A stretch of DNA of 64,000 nt from Semisulcospira habei (Eukaryota > Mollusca > Gastropoda > Semisulcospiridae), in assembly GCA_036245525.1 (NCBI GenBank), contig BTPG01000005.1:182266245-182330244 (forward strand), read 5' to 3'. This document shows, one piece after another, positions 54,833-64,000 of the stretch. The stretch's first letter is position 1. Each line of letters begins with the position of its first letter. Position numbers and translations under genes: made by a program. A model generated the notes under the pieces. The model saw only the letters and a list, made by a program, of their open reading frames with translations, had not been told where the DNA came from and did no database searches.

Positions 54833-55630
54833 TCAGAGGCCGGAGCCCGACGGCATAGAGCCAAGGCCGGCCGTCACTAAGTCAGTCTGACCCGGCGACC
54901 GGCAAACTTGAAGTTGGCTCTTGCAGTTGTGTGCTGTCCCGGCTAACAGGTATAGGCCGTGTGACCTTCACTCCCCATTACAATATGATTTACGACTCTA
55001 GCTGAAGAGATGAAAGCCAGTTTGCCGGACGGAACTATCTCATTTCACTGACGTGGGAACATTTCTGTAATGTCACGTGTAGACGCCAGAAAATGCCGTC
55101 TGGATCTGTTTCACCAAAATATTTTATATTATTGGCGCTTTCACAAGAGTCAACCCATGATTCACCCATATTATATCAGGGGAACCCTGCCGCCTCCCCC
55201 CCCCTTCCCCGGCGCCCCCCCTCTCCCCCCCGGGTCCGTAGGTGGATGCGTACTGTAGATGTCAATATATTGTGGTGTCCGCCTCGTAATGTTATAGTCA
55301 ACTCCTTCTGAACAACTTTGCCTGAAATGGGGTCTATAGAAACGAAACGACGCTGTGTACTACCCACCGAGACGGCGGGGCTGAGGTCAGACCATAAAGA
55401 GACCCATTGGCGTGACGTTCAATGAAAAAAAGAGAACTGAAAATGCCGCACGGATGTTTTATTCACTAAACTGAAAGCCGCCGCCTCATGACAGGAGTAC
55501 CTCGTTCTTGTAAAGCAGCCGCGTGTAAAACTAATCAATGCAGAGACCGTAGTGCAGTTCAGCCAACCGTGGCAGTCTAGACCACGTGACCTTTCGTAGC
55601 GCTAGGGTATTGAGGTCATCCAGCTGTGCG
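54833..55630. other. intergenic, no gene recognised
   Basis: Unique-looking sequence with C-rich runs at 55192-55235. Short open frames have no recognisable domain. Confidence 0.5.
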
Positions 55631-55639
55631 GAAACCAGT

Positions 55640-55735
55640 TTCAGTCTCCGCGGTCTGCAAGTGGCACAGATCTGCACGTGGCCCTGCATCGCAGGCGCTC
55701 ACGAAGATCTGTGCCACTTGCTGGAGACGACCCCT
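55640..55735. repeat. hairpin, M4-like
   Basis: GCAAGTGGCACAGATCT and complement AGATCTGTGCCACTTGC around a GCACGTGGCCCTGCATCGCA centre. Similar layout to M4 but different sequence. Confidence 0.7.
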
Positions 55736-55739
55736 GTTG

Positions 55740-56780
55740 CCGCACTGAGCCACAAGCACACAGCTCAGGTTTAGAATTTCCACTGCCGGGCAGTGTCTGT
55801 TTGATCAGCATAGCTGGGTCATAGCTGCGTGGGCTGCCGCTGCCAACAGCTGACTAAGGACTCCTCGCGCATAATTATGTGTGGATGTTAGCTGGCTTTT
55901 AGGCACTGACGGAATCAAGAAGGAAGGAAGAAAGAAAATCTAGGATGGCCTCAGCCGGTGTGAACTTTTAGGCAGGGTTGCCGGGGCTGGAGTCGGTGAG
56001 GAGGCTGTTGCACTGAAACATGACAGCGGACTAGTGTGATCCCGCCGGTATGTATGTTTGTTTTTCTGTAGACCGCGGTGTATACTGTGTTATACGCTCG
56101 CGTATATCTGTGTGTTATACACTGGCGTAATCATATGTTATAAACTGCTGTGTATGTATAAACCATAGTCTACCGGTCGGCATGGTATATGAACCCGTCA
56201 GTGGCGTCAGCAGACGGCCCTATATATACATCATGTACACTGTACTATGCAGACCGGAGTACTACACCGCCACTGACTATAGTTATTGACCTTGATGTCA
56301 GTGTGTGACAGATGCTTAAAGTTTCACATGAAGTTTTTTTCCCCTTCTAATTAGTTTCTCTTTACCGGCTTCATCATACGTCAGTGTTGCTCCAGTGCAC
56401 GCTAGCGAGCTGCATGGTAATTACGCCTGTGTAGTGAAAGGCCCAATATACCGCAATAACCGGATACACTTCTGTAACAGATGCTTACGAAACGCTTCAC
56501 ACAGGTCTAGTTATGGTTCATTTAGACACAGAGCAATCCAGTTCAGTACACGCCGTCTTGATATCAAGTACAGTAACCTGACGATGACTCTACTCCATTC
56601 TAGAAATACAACGCTTTCAGTACGAGAAACAGCCCCAAATAGTTATCACGGGGCTAAAACAGCTGAGCACAAGATAAGATAAGATAAGATAGTTTATTGC
56701 CATATGTTTCCATGTACAAAACAATAAAAACATTGGAATTTGTCTTGATGTCAGTTACTAAGACTTGACACACACACGCG
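55740..56780. other. intergenic, no gene recognised
   Basis: No coding exon seen. A short (GATAA)n run lies at about 56673-56692. Confidence 0.5.
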
Positions 56781-56782
56781 CG

Positions 56783-56874
<92 letters not shown>
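56776..56874. repeat. (CG)n(AC)n microsatellite
   Basis: A short CG tract runs into about 42 AC units. Confidence 0.95.
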
Positions 56875-56878
<4 letters not shown>

Positions 56879-57082
56879 CATCTGATTCAGTTAAAAACTG
56901 ACTGTACACATTCGTTCTCACTCGCCACTCGCGCTCTCTCCAATTAAGTGCGAATACTAGTACTCGTGTCACTTTTGCTGCGTGCCCGACCAACCCGCTG
57001 TTAAAGTTCATTATGTGTGTCGACAAAACATAACAAGCAAAACATTTTTCGTGCTGAAATATGCGTCAGTAAAATGGTACTT

Positions 57083-57207
57083 TAACCCTTTGCCGCCGCT
57101 GGCGAAACGGCTTTCGTTTATGTCGAGGTGATTCCTGTAGAAATCACCTCGATAAAAGTGACGCTATCGACAAAAAAAAAGAAAAAGAAAAAAAAAGGGT
57201 CAGTTAA
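57083..57207. mobile_element. TTAA MITE, family M2
   Basis: TTAACCCTTTGCCGCCGCTG at the left. The GTCGAGGTGATTCCTGTAGA core pairs with ATCACCTCGATAAAAGTGAC. An A-rich insertion precedes GGGTCAGTTAA at the right. Confidence 0.65.
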
Positions 57208-57619
57208 ACAGCTAGCAGGCTCAGTAGGGCTCGACTGAGATTCATTGATGTGTCATCGTCACAGGCTTTAGGAAACGCCCACGGACTATGACACTGAACT
57301 TTCCAAGTCCTGTAGCGATGGGCAAGGGGCAAAACGGCAGGTGAAAGATGTCACTGGAAGCCGCAGTCTCAAACCTGCATGCAGGCGGTTCAGGATATTG
57401 GTCGCCTGATGTTGACCTGGGGATGACAACGTCACTCGGCACACCCTGAACGACCAAGCAGCCTTCTCTAGGGACAGCACTGCTTGCTCCACACGGAGAG
57501 GGGCCTAGAAAAGGTGGCCTAACCAAAGCTCATCCCCTCGTAACCCAGTTGGCTAGCCGCGGTCAACGGGCATCTTCCCATGCGGTCAGAAAACAAGAAA
57601 AAACAATGGATCCACTCTC

Positions 57620-58465
57620 ATGACGACCACGACCGGACTCAACGTTGCATGCTGGAACATCCGAACCATGCTCGACACAGCAGACAGCGGACGCCCTGAA
57701 CGTCGCTCCGCCCTCATTGCCCATGAATTGCGGAGGTTAAACATCGACATCGCCGCGCTCAGCGAAGTACGCCTTCCGGAGGAAGGCAGCCTCCAAGAAC
57801 TTGGCGCTGGCTACACCCTCTACTGGTCAGGCAGGCCTGCATCAGAAAGACGGCTCTCAGGCGTGGGCTTCATGGTGAAGACCCACATTGCGACTAAGTT
57901 GGAAAACCTACCAACGGGTCACTCCGACCGCATCATGTCCATGCGCCTCCCACTGAGACACCAGCAATACGTCACCCTTCTCAGTGTGTACTCCCCAACC
58001 CTCCTGGCAGAGCCTGCAGAAAAAGACAAGTTCTACTCTGACCTGCGCAGCCTCCTGCAGAGCACCCCTGCAGACGACAAAGTCATCATCCTTGGCGACT
58101 TCAACGCCAGAGTGGGCCAAGACTCTGAAGCCTGGAAAGGAGTCCTCGGCAAGCATGGCGTTGGGAACTGCAATGACAATGGTCGCCTACTGTTGGAGCT
58201 CTGTGCAGAGCAGCAACTTGTCATCACCAACACTACTTTCCAGCAAAAGGACAGTCGAAAGACCACCTGGATGCATCCTCGCTCCAAGCACTGGCACCTT
58301 ATCGACTATGTCCTAGTGCGTCAGAGGGACCGCAGTGACGTCCTCCTCACCAGAGTGATGCCCAGCGCAGAGTGCCACACTGACCACCGCCTTGTTCGCT
58401 GCAAACTCAGGCTCCGCCTCAAGCTGAAACCCAAGAAAGGGGCCCCCCCCCAAGAAAAAGCTTGA
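57620..58465 (+). CDS. LINE AP endonuclease (apurinic-like) domain
   Basis: 281 codons from ATG. Catalytic motifs: VACWNIRTML (Asn), ALSEVRLPEEG (Glu), LLSVYSPTL (Tyr), VIILGDFNARVGQ (Asp, Asn), HLIDYVLVRQRD, and ECHTDHRLVR (Asp-His). It would nick target DNA to prime reverse transcription. The frame is lost at the C-run (GGGCCCCCCCCCAAG), after which the ORF continues in another phase. Confidence 0.92.
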   Translation: MTTTTGLNVACWNIRTMLDTADSGRPERRSALIAHELRRLNIDIAALSEVRLPEEGSLQELGAGYTLYWSGRPASERRLSGVGFMVKTHIATKLENLPTGHSDRIMSMRLPLRHQQYVTLLSVYSPTLLAEPAEKDKFYSDLRSLLQSTPADDKVIILGDFNARVGQDSEAWKGVLGKHGVGNCNDNGRLLLELCAEQQLVITNTTFQQKDSRKTTWMHPRSKHWHLIDYVLVRQRDRSDVLLTRVMPSAECHTDHRLVRCKLRLRLKLKPKKGAPPQEKA

Positions 58466-60091
58466 TGTTGCCAGCCTTCAGCGTGACGACAAGAAAGCTG
58501 CCCTTCAGGCCGATTTACAGCGCATGCTCAAAGATACAGTTGATCCAGCAGACTCCTCCCCTGAAACACTCTGGGAACAACTGAAAACTGCTATTGTAAA
58601 ATCTTCTGTGGAAGTCTTGGGCTTTGCTAGAAAGAGGAACAAAGACTGGTTTGACGAAAACGACGAAGAGATCCAGGAACTTCTAGCAAAAAAAAGAGCC
58701 GCCCACCAGGCCCACCTAGCCCAGCCTTCCTGCCCTGTGAAGAAGTCTGCCTTCCGCCTCATCTGCAGCAGTCTCCAGCTCAAGCTTAGAGAGCTCCAGA
58801 ACGAGTGGTGGTCCAGACTCGCACAGAGGACCCAGCTCTGCGCTGACAACAGTGACTACAGGGGCTTCTACGAAGCACTGAAAGCAGTGTATGGCCCTAG
58901 GCACCTGGTACAAAGTCCCCTGCGAAGCGCTGATGGACAGGCACTCCTCACAGATAATACCTCCATCTTGAACCGCTGGTCGGAATACTTTCAGGACCTC
59001 TTCGGCGCTGAGCGCACTGTTCAAGAAACAGTCATCCTCCAAATCCCACACCTTCCACTAAAGGTTGAATTGGACGAACCGCCCACCGCCGAAGAGACCC
59101 TCACAGCCATCCACCAGCTCAAGAGTGGCAAAGCAGCAGGCATTGACGGAATCCCGCCAGAGATCTGGAAACATGGAGGCCCAGCACTGCACAACAAGCT
59201 CCACGACCTCTTTCTCTGCTGCTGGGAAAAAGGAACACTACCAAAGGATCTCCGTGATGCAGTCATCATCACCCTGTACAAGAACAAAGGAGAGAAGTCT
59301 GCCTGCTCTAATTATCGTGGAATTACCCTGCTGTCCATTGCCGGGAAAATTCTCGCAAGGTTGCTCCTGAATCGGCTGGTACCTGCCATCGCTGAAGACC
59401 ACCTCCCAGAGGGCCAGTGTGGCTTCAGAGCCAACAGTAGTACCACCGACATGGTCTTTGTGCTGAGACAGCTTCAGGAGAAGTGCCGCGAGCAGAACAA
59501 AGGGCTGTACGTAACGTTTGTCGACCTAACAAAAGCGTTTGACACTGTGAGCAGGCAAGGTATGTGGCAGATCCTGGAGCGACTAGGCTGTCCCCCAAAG
59601 TTCCTCAACATGATCGTCCAGCTCCACGAGGACCAGCAAGGCCAGGTCAGACTAAACAGTGACCTCTCAGAACCATTCCCCATTCGCAACGGCGTGAAGC
59701 AAGGCTGCGTGCTGGCACCGACCCTCTTCACCATCTTCTTCAGCATGATGTTGAAGCAGGCCACAGTGGACCTCGACGATGACGACGCAGTGTACATCAG
59801 GTATCGTCTCGATGGCAGCCTGTTCAACCTCAGACGACTGCAGGCCCACACGAAAACCCTAGACCAACTGATTCGTGAGCTGCTCTTTGCTGATGACGCT
59901 GCCCTCGTTGCACACACAGAGAGAGCCTTGCAGCGCATTACGTCCTGCTTCGCAGATGCCGCCCAGCTCTTTGGACTTGAGGTCAGTCTGAAAAAGACAG
60001 AGGTCCTTCATCAGCCGGCACCCAAGGAAGAGCATCGCCCTCCCCACATCACCATCGGCGAGTCCGAACTGAAGTCTGTACACCAGTTTAC
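58452..60091 (+). pseudogene. LINE reverse transcriptase domain
   Basis: Open from the C-run to the inserted segment. LKSGKAAGIDGIPPEIWK, SNYRGITLLSIAGKILARLL, YVTFVDLTKAFDTVSRQG (motif A), NGVKQGCVLAPTLFTIFF (motif B), LLFADDAALVAHTER (motif C) and KKTEVLHQP. All catalytic Asp are present. The domain itself is intact, but both ends are separated from the rest of the protein. Confidence 0.92.
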
Positions 60092-60287
60092 CTCTTGGCT
60101 TGACTTCGCGAACGAAGATTCTATAGGGCTTGCCCACGTCGTCTGCAGGCATTTTCGTGGCTGCGGAGGCCAATCCGGACAGCAGGTCGACGCAGTGCTG
60201 CAGGGAAGGTCTGGTCAGGGTCTGAGTTACGACAGCTCTGTTTTTCTCTGAGCGCTGTCCTAAGTTAGCTCGCGAGAGTCCTCAAGG
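60092..60287 (-). mobile_element. inverted copy of this LINE's own 3' end
   Basis: On the minus strand it matches 60885-61080, ending in CGAAGTCAAGCCAAGAG. Flanked by ACCAGTTTAC at 60082-60091 and 60288-60297. 5'-truncated, with several small deletions. Inserted just after the conserved VHQFT motif of the host element. Confidence 0.92.
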
Positions 60288-60297
60288 ACCAGTTTAC

Positions 60298-61052
60298 TAC
60301 CTGGCTGCATCATCACGTCAGACGCCAAGCTGGACAAGGAGCTGGACAACAGGCTGGCAAAAGCGAACAGTGCTTTCGGGCGACTATTCAAGCGGGTGTG
60401 GCACAATCAACAGCTGAAAAAAGGCACCAAGATCAGCGTGTACAGAGCTGTCGTCCTCACCACCCTGCTGTACGGTTCCGAGTCCTGGGACCTCTACCGC
60501 AGCCAACTACGACTCCTCGAACGCTTTCACCAGCGCTGCCTGCGTACCATCCTGGGCATTCACTGGAGTGACTATGTCACCAACGTCGAGGTCCTTGAAC
60601 AGGCGGAAACTGTGAGCATCGAGGCTTTGCTGCTGCGGACACAGCTTCGCTGGGCGGGGCACGTCTCCAGGATGGAGGATCATCGCCTACCCAAGATCAC
60701 TCTGTTCGGCGAGCTCGCCACTGGACACCGAGACAGAGGGGCACCAAAGAAGAGATACAAAGACGGTCTCAAGAAGTCACTTAGTGCCTGCCAAATCGAC
60801 CACCACCAGTGGTCTTCGCTTGCCGCGGACCGTGACACCTGGCGCTCCACCATTCACAAGGCAGCCGTCTCCTTTGAGGACTCTCGCAGAGCTAACCTTA
60901 AGGACAAGCGGCTCAGAAGAAAAAACAGAGCTGTCGTAACTCAGAACCCTGACCAGACCTTCCCCTGCAGCCACTGCGGTCGAACCTGCCTGTCCCGGAT
61001 TGGCCTCCGCAGCCACGAAAATGCCTGCAGACGACGTGGGCAAGCCCTATAG
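60298..61052 (+). pseudogene. LINE C-terminal region with zinc finger
   Basis: TSDAKLDKELDNRLAKANSA, VVLTTLLYGSESWDLYRSQL, RTILGIHWSDYVTNVEV, RWAGHVSRMEDHRLPKI, then the finger FPCSHCGRTCLSRIGLRSHE ending ACRRRGQAL and TAG. The finger (C-x2-C-x12-H-x4-C) may contact nucleic acid. Confidence 0.9.
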
Positions 61053-61055
61053 AAT

Positions 61056-61069
61056 CTTCGTTCGCGAAG
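61056..61069 (+). other. 3'-terminal stem-loop of the LINE
   Basis: CTTCG-TTCG-CGAAG starts 4 nt after the stop codon and lies 13 nt from the element end. The same palindrome is retained in the copies at 60092-60287 and 38723-39036. Confidence 0.7.
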
Positions 61070-61299
61070 TCAAGCCAAGAGCATCGTCACTAGTTTAACA
61101 GTCGGTCACTGAGACAGATGCCTTGAACTTCAGAGTCAAATTCGATCCGCACAGCAAGGATAGGTACATGATACAAGATAGTCCGGCACTGACGATTTCA
61201 TGAAGAGAATACTTTAGTACTCAAAGTACTGCCACACCAGGAAGTGTGACCATGGGAGCAAACAGAGGATGGTCTGCGAACGACAGGTGGTAATCTTGA

Positions 61300-62125
61300 C
61301 AGGTTTGACTGTTACTCTCCCCTCCGCCGATCCTCAGTCCTTCCAGCCCCCCCCCCCCCAACCCCTCCACCCCACGCTCTCTAGACTTCCCACACCACCG
61401 GCCACCCCTCCGGCCCGGGTTTTCCAGAGCCGGTACTAATTGCGCAGGCGGTTTCGGATTTCACAGTCACTGAGAGACTTTCACTTGAGTTGACTGAGGC
61501 GCGATGGACGCTTACATCATTAAAAACTGAGAGAAAAAAAAACGTCACGCTTAAGTACATGAAGATTTGGGACTGAAATACATTTCTCAGTGTTCTAATG
61601 TCAGTCACTTTACGGCATATTATTAGGTCCTATCCTGTCGAAACTGCCCGCCCCAATGCGCAAAAGGCCATCGGGGCGATGTTGGCCAACGTTGCGCGCG
61701 GTGCGCGGCCCGGCCAACGGCGGCCGACGTCGCCCCGATGACCTTTTGCGCTTTGGAGACTTGAGTCTTGAAATCGCACTGAGCCGTCGCCGCCGAGTAA
61801 GTCAGTCCGTACACTGAATCATTAAGGAACTGAACTGACTCAATGGCCGGATATGAGCCTCCGAATAAAGTTCCCTGCCACAATACACTGTGTGTGCTAG
61901 TCTGTGATTTTTGACCTTACGGCCACATAGGCCGTAAGGTCCAAAATCACAGACCATCACACACTTGTGATTCAATGTCATTTTGCCCCGGTTCAGACCA
62001 GGCAGAACATGAAAAATATTTAATGTGATCAGCGAGGGGAAGTCATCAATAACAAGCCGGTGCACGTTTCAACAGTTCAATTCGGTGCTACGGTTGCTTC
62101 CCGTGGATCGTCGATCAACCAGCTG
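61300..62125 (+). repeat. diverged direct duplication, copy A
   Basis: Shares with 62600-63125 the order: GTCACTTTACG(G/T)CATAT, a GGGGCGATG or GGGCTGA hairpin bearing CCGATG and TTTTGCGC, a TGTGATTTTGACCTTAC hairpin, GGGGAAGT(C/A)ATCAATAACA, and CCGTGGATCGT. Copy A holds a larger GC-rich palindrome at 61650-61760. Confidence 0.8.
61897..61957. repeat. hairpin family M5 (type copy)
   Basis: TAGTCTGTGATTTTTGACCT and TACGGCC, then ATAG, then GGCCGTAAGGTCCAAAATCA and CAGACCA. Confidence 0.88.
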
Positions 62126-62154
62126 TAGAGCTCGCGATGAGAAGTGGCACGGGG

Positions 62155-62173
62155 GAAGGGGGGGGGGGGGGGG

Positions 62174-62208
<35 letters not shown>

Positions 62209-62215
62209 AGGGGAG
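62155..62215. repeat. poly-G and (GA)n tract
   Basis: G run, about 14 GA units, G run. Confidence 0.92.
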
Positions 62216-62599
62216 CAAAGGTACTAGGAGTGTGTGTAAAACCATAGTGACTTGAGTGGACGTCCGTTAACTTCATTTCTAGCAGTCACAATGAGAGAAA
62301 GAGTAAGACAGACTTTGAAAGTTTACAAGGCCCAAAAAATGTTTGTTGTTGTTGTCGTTGTTTAGTGTTTGTTTTTTAATTCTGAAACACTTTTTTTTTT
62401 TTTTTTTTGCTTTTCTTTTAGCAATTTACACGATCACCTTTGGTGTTAATTTCCAAAATACAGATTTTAAACGTAAAGAGTTTGTTTTTTTTCACAAATT
62501 TATCACAGGTCACGCTAAGGTTCTTGCACGTGTTATGACTGTAACCTATGTCCCCCTCCTCTCTCTCCCATCCCCGCTCTCTACTCCTCCCCTCCCTTC

Positions 62600-63125
62600 G
62601 CCCACTCGGACCTTCCACCCATCCCGAGTCTTCCAGAGGTACTGTAATTGAGCAGTTTCGGGATTTCAAAGTTCCAGACTGACTGTCACTTGAATTTCTG
62701 TTCCAATGTCCGTCACTTTACGTCATATATTGTCCTGTCAAAACTGACCTAATGCTCAAACTGCCATCGGGCTGACTTCGGCCCGATGGTCTTTTGCGCA
62801 ATGTGGACTTGAGTTGTAGTCGCACTGACTGACTGAGCCGTCGCCGAGCAGCGGTCCGCACTGACTGAATCCGCAGAAACTGCGCAACTGACTCAGTTGC
62901 CAGATATGAGTAAAATGTGTGTGTTGGTCTGTGATTTTGGACCTTACGGCCTGTGGCCTGTGGCCGTAAGGTCCAAAATCACAAATCATCACACAATTGT
63001 GATTCAATGTCATGCTGCCCCGCGACGGATCAGCACATGAAAATGTGTGCAGTCAGGGGAAGTAATCAATAACAAACCAGAGCAAGTTACAACAGTTCAC
63101 AGCAGCGGTCGTCTCCCGTGGATCG
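62600..63125 (+). repeat. diverged direct duplication, copy B
   Basis: Second copy of 61300-62125, shorter because the GC-rich hairpin is reduced (62763-62800: GCCATCGGGCTGA-CTTCGGCCCGATGG). The M5 hairpin at 62925-62988 is retained. Ends at the LINE fragment that follows. Confidence 0.8.
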
Positions 63126-63860
63126 TTGACGAACCATACTGGCATGGAGATCAGTACGGATAAAAGCAAAGTGATGATCAACACCACAAGCGACAGCAGC
63201 AGCAACATTCACATGAACGGCCAGAAGCTAGAAGAGGTCAATAGCTTCAAGTACTTGGGAGCCACCCTGTCCAAAGACGGTAGTTGCGTAGCAGAGATCC
63301 GTATCAGGATAGGTACAGCAACATCCGCAATGGCCAGGCTGGACAGGATATGGCGAAGTAACTCCATCAGCTTCACCATCAAGTACAGGCTTTACAAGTC
63401 CCTCGTAGTGTCTATTCTACTCTACGGCTGTGAGACTTGGACACTGCTTGCAGACTCAGAAAAGAAAATCCAGGCCTTTGAGAACAAGTGCCTGAGGAAG
63501 TTGCTCCGCATCTCGTACCGCGAGCACAAAACCAACGAATATGTACGGAGCATCGTCACTTCCCTGGTGGGCCCACATGAACCCCTTCTGGCAACCGTGA
63601 AACGGCGCAAGCTTGCTTGGTTTGGCCACGTGACCCGACACAACACCTTGTCCAAGACTATCCTCCAAGGCACTCTCGAAGGAAGTCGTCGGCGAGGTCG
63701 TCAGAGAAAGAGTTGGGTCGCAAACATAAAAGAATGGACCGAACTCGAGATGCCAGACTTGCTTGCAACCGCCCAAAATAGAACTCAGTGGAGAGCACTG
63801 TCTGTTGCTGCTGCCTTTCAGTCCCCCCAACGCCCAGTTCGGGCAAGGGACTGATGATGA
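63126..63860 (+). mobile_element. 5'-truncated LINE 3' end (RTE-like)
   Basis: Encodes the post-RT region: MEISTDKSKVMINTTSD, NSFKYLGATLSKDGSC, LYKSLVVSILLYGCETW, NKCLRKLLRISYREHKTNEY, LAWFGHVTRHN and GSRRRGRQRKSWVANIKEW. It is uninterrupted to TGA at 63852 and followed by a (TGA)n tail. Only distantly similar to the other two LINEs here, so it represents a third lineage. Confidence 0.9.
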
Positions 63861-64000
63861 TGATGATTATGAGTGGGGGTTGCGGAGATGGGGGTGGTGA
63901 GGGGTGGGGGGAGGGGGGGGGGAGGTAGGCGTGTGTGTACACAGGGTATGTAGACAGGACTACGCCTGTGCACATAGCGGAGATAAGGACTACGTCCCGT
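63861..64000. other. G-rich intergenic end of the window
   Basis: G-rich low-complexity sequence to about 63930, then short unique sequence. Nothing recognised. Confidence 0.6.

Larger units (their letters stand above)
57240..61082 (+). mobile_element. LINE with C-terminal zinc finger, near complete
   Basis: 3.8 kb. 5' UTR (about 57240-57619), AP endonuclease, RT, and a C2H2-like finger at the extreme C-terminus. One frameshift in a C-run near 58445 and a 196-bp self-family insertion at 60092-60287. Ends without poly-A at GTCAAGCCAAGAG. The clade is not certain; the domain order is endonuclease, RT, then zinc finger. Confidence 0.9.

Overview
This is a nuclear window from an animal genome. 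The evidence is split genes with GT-AG introns, long dinucleotide microsatellites, and a dense mix of Ty3/Gypsy, DIRS, non-LTR and miniature inverted-repeat elements. Two host genes are recognisable, both of general animal type. The repeat texture suggests a marine lophotrochozoan, most likely a mollusc, but nothing here fixes the species.

Host genes. ARMH1 (armadillo-like helical domain protein 1) lies on the minus strand from 29691 to 9395. I could assemble 11 coding exons with consistent phase and GT-AG borders (585 codons). TMEM53 (DUF829, alpha/beta-hydrolase-like membrane protein) lies on the plus strand from 30160 to 39789 in two coding exons (288 codons). The two start codons are 468 bp apart in divergent orientation, so the interval is a candidate bidirectional promoter. 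As I recall, these genes are also head-to-head neighbours in human (1p34.1), which would make this an old conserved gene pair.

Layout. 1-9394: repeats only, including the 5' end of an RTE-like LINE cut by the window edge, a dispersed non-coding repeat, microsatellites, a 34-bp tandem array and several long hairpins. 9395-29691: ARMH1. Its intron 10 holds a 55-bp tandem array and its intron 3 holds a complete 9.1 kb Ty3/Gypsy element with LTRs, gag, pol and an env-like gene. The Gypsy element sits inside a duplicated fragment of ARMH1 exon 4 and is flanked by a CATG target duplication. 29692-30159: shared promoter. 30160-39789: TMEM53. Its single intron carries two abutting MITEs, a degenerate 6.7 kb DIRS element with inverted terminal repeats and an internal complementary region, and a LINE 3' fragment. 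39790-49600: intergenic, with many hairpin MITEs, a ~160 bp tandem array and a 1.4 kb solo LTR. 49608-54765: an old LINE 3' end interrupted by a solo LTR, a TTAA MITE and a 3.3 kb RTE-like LINE, each with a readable target-site duplication. 57240-61082: a nearly complete second LINE (endonuclease, RT, C-terminal zinc finger) that has taken an inverted 196-bp copy of its own family's 3' end. 61300-63130: two diverged copies of one segment. 63126-63860: a third LINE 3' fragment.

The most distinctive signal is a set of palindromic elements bounded by TTAA. At least four sequence families share this target. They sit singly, abut while sharing one TTAA, or lie directly against a splice donor (ARMH1 exon 9). 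One insertion inside a LINE reading frame shows that only TTAA was duplicated. This points to piggyBac-like mobilisation of several unrelated hairpin families. No autonomous transposase for them is visible here.
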